Source: JALYXV01 sp963791545 (lineage in GTDB: Bacteria; Actinomycetota; Acidimicrobiia; Acidimicrobiales; Palsa-688). From it: DNA of 64,000 nt. The notes beneath the pieces were generated by a model. That model had not been told where the DNA came from. It saw nothing but the letters and a program-made list of their open reading frames with translations, and did not search any database. A program made the translations under genes and the position numbers. Shown piece after piece: positions 62,227 to 64,000 of this stretch. The number at the start of each line of letters is the position of its first letter. Position 1 is the stretch's first letter. The stretch is from assembly GCA_963791545.1 (NCBI GenBank), contig CAWBSR010000018.1, positions 372,001-436,000 on the forward strand. Reading direction: 5' to 3'.

Positions 62227-62898
62227 ATGGCGCCGGGCACCGGTCGTAGGGGTACCTGGGCCCGTTGCAAGGCCTACCTCGCCGATCCACGACAGGCGCC
62301 GAAGGTGATGATGGGCTCGGTCCTGACGGCCATTTGGTCCCATTTCGAGCCGCCGGTCACGGTGCCCGTCAAGTCGTCCCTGGCCCCGTCTGACAATCTG
62401 CAGACCCCGATGAACCTGGTCATGCCGCTGCGGTTCCCCCACGTGGCCTACCGGGCCCAGCTGGGGCACATGCTGTTCAACGCCGCCGACGAAATCCTGG
62501 CCGGGCTCAACAATGTCGGTACCGTCCATTTCGCCCGCTTCGACGTCATCGACGGCAACCTGTGCATGTTTTCGATATTCGACGGCGATTTCAATGGCTA
62601 TATCCGTGACTTCATCGGAGCCATCGGTGGCGCCTTCGATGGGATCATGGACTTCGTAAAGGACCCGGCACCAACCCCCTGCGGACAGTACGTCGACGAG
62701 TTCGTTGACTGGGTCCGCCAACATGACTCGTTGCAGATGCCTGATCTCCCGACTGATGTGGACTCGAATCTGGTGGCGTTGCCGCGGAAAACCCTCTTGT
62801 TGCTGCGTCAGAACGGCAACGCCCAGATGGGAATCTACCGAGGCTATCCCGGTTACTCCGTCGCCCAGATACGTGACGGTCTCGGGATCGGGTGGTAG
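62227..62898 (+). CDS. Hypothetical protein coupled to a DyP peroxidase
   Basis: 223 residues. A central ferredoxin-like segment (NNVGTVHFARFDVIDGNLCM, FSIFDGDFNGYIRDFIGAIG) is recognisable from proteins that sit next to peroxidases and lipoxygenases, but I know no function. Conserved end RQNGNAQMGIYRGYPGYSV. ATG 62227; the frame to 61810 is a shadow of the catalase gene. TAGTG junction with the DyP gene. Confidence 0.7.
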   Translation: MAPGTGRRGTWARCKAYLADPRQAPKVMMGSVLTAIWSHFEPPVTVPVKSSLAPSDNLQTPMNLVMPLRFPHVAYRAQLGHMLFNAADEILAGLNNVGTVHFARFDVIDGNLCMFSIFDGDFNGYIRDFIGAIGGAFDGIMDFVKDPAPTPCGQYVDEFVDWVRQHDSLQMPDLPTDVDSNLVALPRKTLLLLRQNGNAQMGIYRGYPGYSVAQIRDGLGIGW

Positions 62899-64000
62899 TG
62901 GTTTCCACCAACGCCAGCGCATGGTCCGATTCCCCGCCCGCCCCGATGCAGGAGGTCCAGGGCAATATCTTGCGGGCCTACGGCAACGAGTACCGAAGGG
63001 TCCGTCATCTGGTGCTCCGGGTGGCCGACCCCGTCCGAGCCCGCCAGTCCTTGGCGCTCATGGTCGACGGCGACCGGGCCACACCGGATGTGACGTCCGC
63101 CGTGCGAGCGCCCAAGGAGGCCGGGTACGGGTGGTGCCTGAATATCGGTTTCACCTACCCCGGCCTGAAGGCGCTTGGGGTGCCGGAAAGCAGCCTGGCC
63201 ACCTTTCCGCCGGAATTTCGCGACGGTATGGTCGCCCGAGCCACACGCCTGGGCGACGTCGGCCACAGCGCCCCGAAGAACTGGGTGGGCGGCCTCTCCG
63301 ACCCCGGCCGCGTTCATTTGATCGTGACGATCCATGGCCGCACAGGCGCCGACATCGACGAGATATCCGACAAGGTCATGGCCGCCGCCGGCGGCAAGGC
63401 ATTCACGACGGTCTCGGCGGAGCCATTCGACGGTGAGGCGTTGTACGACGAACGCAGCGGACGGCGCATTGTCCATTTCGGGTACGCCGACGGTATATCG
63501 CAGCCTCGTTTCGTCGGGATTCATGATCCCGCCGACTATCCCGACGAGATGCCGTTTTCACCCGTCGGCGTCGTCTTGCTCGGGTATCCGAGCGCCATGC
63601 CCCATGTCAGCTGGAAGGTTCCTGCGCCGGACGTGCTGGGACGCAACGGCACCTTCAACGCGTTCCGGGTGTTGGGCCAGGACGTACCTGCGTTCGAGGA
63701 CTTCCTGGCGTCGGTCGAGACCGACCACGCCGCGGGCGAGGGAGATTCGGACGGCGCAGGCGACGTTGAGGGGATCGACCGGGAGGTGGTGGCGGCCAAG
63801 CTGTGCGGCCGGTGGCGCAACGGGGTCCCCCTCGCCCTGGCGCCGACCCGGGCCGAATCGGAGGCGTTCAACGACGACTCGCGCCTGAACGACTTCGACT
63901 ACGCGGACGACGATGTCGATGGCGAGATCTGCCCGATGGGTTCCCATATCCGCAGGACCAACCCTCGGGGAGCCCACATCGTGCAGCGCTCGGCCAACCG
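62898..64000 (+). CDS. DyP-type heme peroxidase, N-terminal part (runs off window)
   Basis: At least 367 residues. MQEVQGNILRAYGNEYRRVR is the usual start of the long DyP class; IVHFGYADGISQPRF carries the GxxDG motif with the distal Asp; CPMGSHIRRTNPRGA supplies the proximal heme His. GTG 62898 overlaps the upstream stop by one base. It oxidises dyes and phenols with peroxide. No Tat signal is visible, so it may be cytosolic or encapsulin-loaded; no encapsulin gene is in the window. Confidence 0.9.
   Translation, partial: MVSTNASAWSDSPPAPMQEVQGNILRAYGNEYRRVRHLVLRVADPVRARQSLALMVDGDRATPDVTSAVRAPKEAGYGWCLNIGFTYPGLKALGVPESSLATFPPEFRDGMVARATRLGDVGHSAPKNWVGGLSDPGRVHLIVTIHGRTGADIDEISDKVMAAAGGKAFTTVSAEPFDGEALYDERSGRRIVHFGYADGISQPRFVGIHDPADYPDEMPFSPVGVVLLGYPSAMPHVSWKVPAPDVLGRNGTFNAFRVLGQDVPAFEDFLASVETDHAAGEGDSDGAGDVEGIDREVVAAKLCGRWRNGVPLALAPTRAESEAFNDDSRLNDFDYADDDVDGEICPMGSHIRRTNPRGAHIVQRSAN

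Noticed and set aside
1..64000. tRNA, rRNA or insertion-sequence genes
   Set aside because: I read the intergenic stretches and saw no cloverleaf with a plausible T-loop, no rRNA core and no transposase; a covariance search could still find small RNAs.

Overview
This is a 64 kb, high-GC window of ordinary chromosome from an actinobacterium. It carries a complete Pup-proteasome locus (ARC ATPase, Dop, Pup, PrcB, PrcA, PafA, PafB, PafC), a full Mce lipid-import operon, TatA/TatC, a HelY-type helicase, MarP and a DUF4193 protein. That set, with frequent GTG starts, ATGA/GTGA overlaps and what look like leaderless promoters, points to Actinomycetota and most likely an uncultured Acidimicrobiia-type lineage (inference). 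An acid-type S53 peptidase and a MarP-like protease would fit an acidic habitat. A ttuB-ttuA-trmI operon suggests heat-stabilised tRNA. I saw no rRNA, tRNA, CRISPR, phage or insertion sequence.

Layout. 1-1841 (minus): partial FIST-domain protein, a DUF6941-like protein, a fatty-acid desaturase. 1801-5587 (minus): three overlapping prepilin-like genes. 5671-9200 (plus): TetR regulator, PBP4-type carboxypeptidase, Lon-N protein, three small membrane-linked proteins. 9227-12675: ubiquitin-like TtuB, tRNA thiolase TtuA, tRNA m1A58 methylase TrmI (frame broken inside a 21-bp repeat), MarP. 12859-14947: sigma factor with unknown partner, then cupredoxin and ferredoxin on minus. 15180-24147: Pup-proteasome genes, interrupted by peptide deformylase, a CoA-transferase and a DUF2007 protein. 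24249-26012 (minus): BluB-CobT fusion. 26118-33922: pafB, pafC, signal peptidase I, GDPD (minus), tatA, tatC, helY. 33933-39401: DAGK-like fragment, S53 peptidase, double-domain ThyX, LysM transglycosylase. 39984-50962: Mce operon with its own ATPase. 51026-54013: DUF4193, repeat-rich protein, GNAT, Nudix, crotonase (minus). 54226-56133 (minus): a large disordered protein. 56221-56852: ten 62-bp tandem repeats. 56868-64000: MMPL transporter, aldolase II protein, TetR, catalase-like protein (all minus), then an unknown protein and a DyP peroxidase running off the end.

How the genes work together. Dop deamidates Pup-Gln, PafA ligates Pup to lysines, ARC unfolds pupylated substrates into the PrcA/PrcB core, and PafB/PafC regulate the DNA-damage response. 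TtuB/TtuA and TrmI modify neighbouring T-loop positions 54 and 58 of tRNA. The Mce genes encode ATPase, two permeases, six substrate-binding proteins and an accessory membrane protein.

The most unusual signals are not genes. They are the 62-bp array with a hidden 124-bp dimer order, two conserved genes whose frame is broken by a single base inside a GC-rich repeat, a hairpin pair between prcB and prcA, a nested 15+10 bp palindrome after def, a chain of ATGA-linked mini-ORFs in the Mce operon, and a repeated -10-like box just upstream of first genes. In-frame or intergenic minisatellites (10, 12, 18, 21, 24, 33, about 34 and 62 bp) are unusually frequent.
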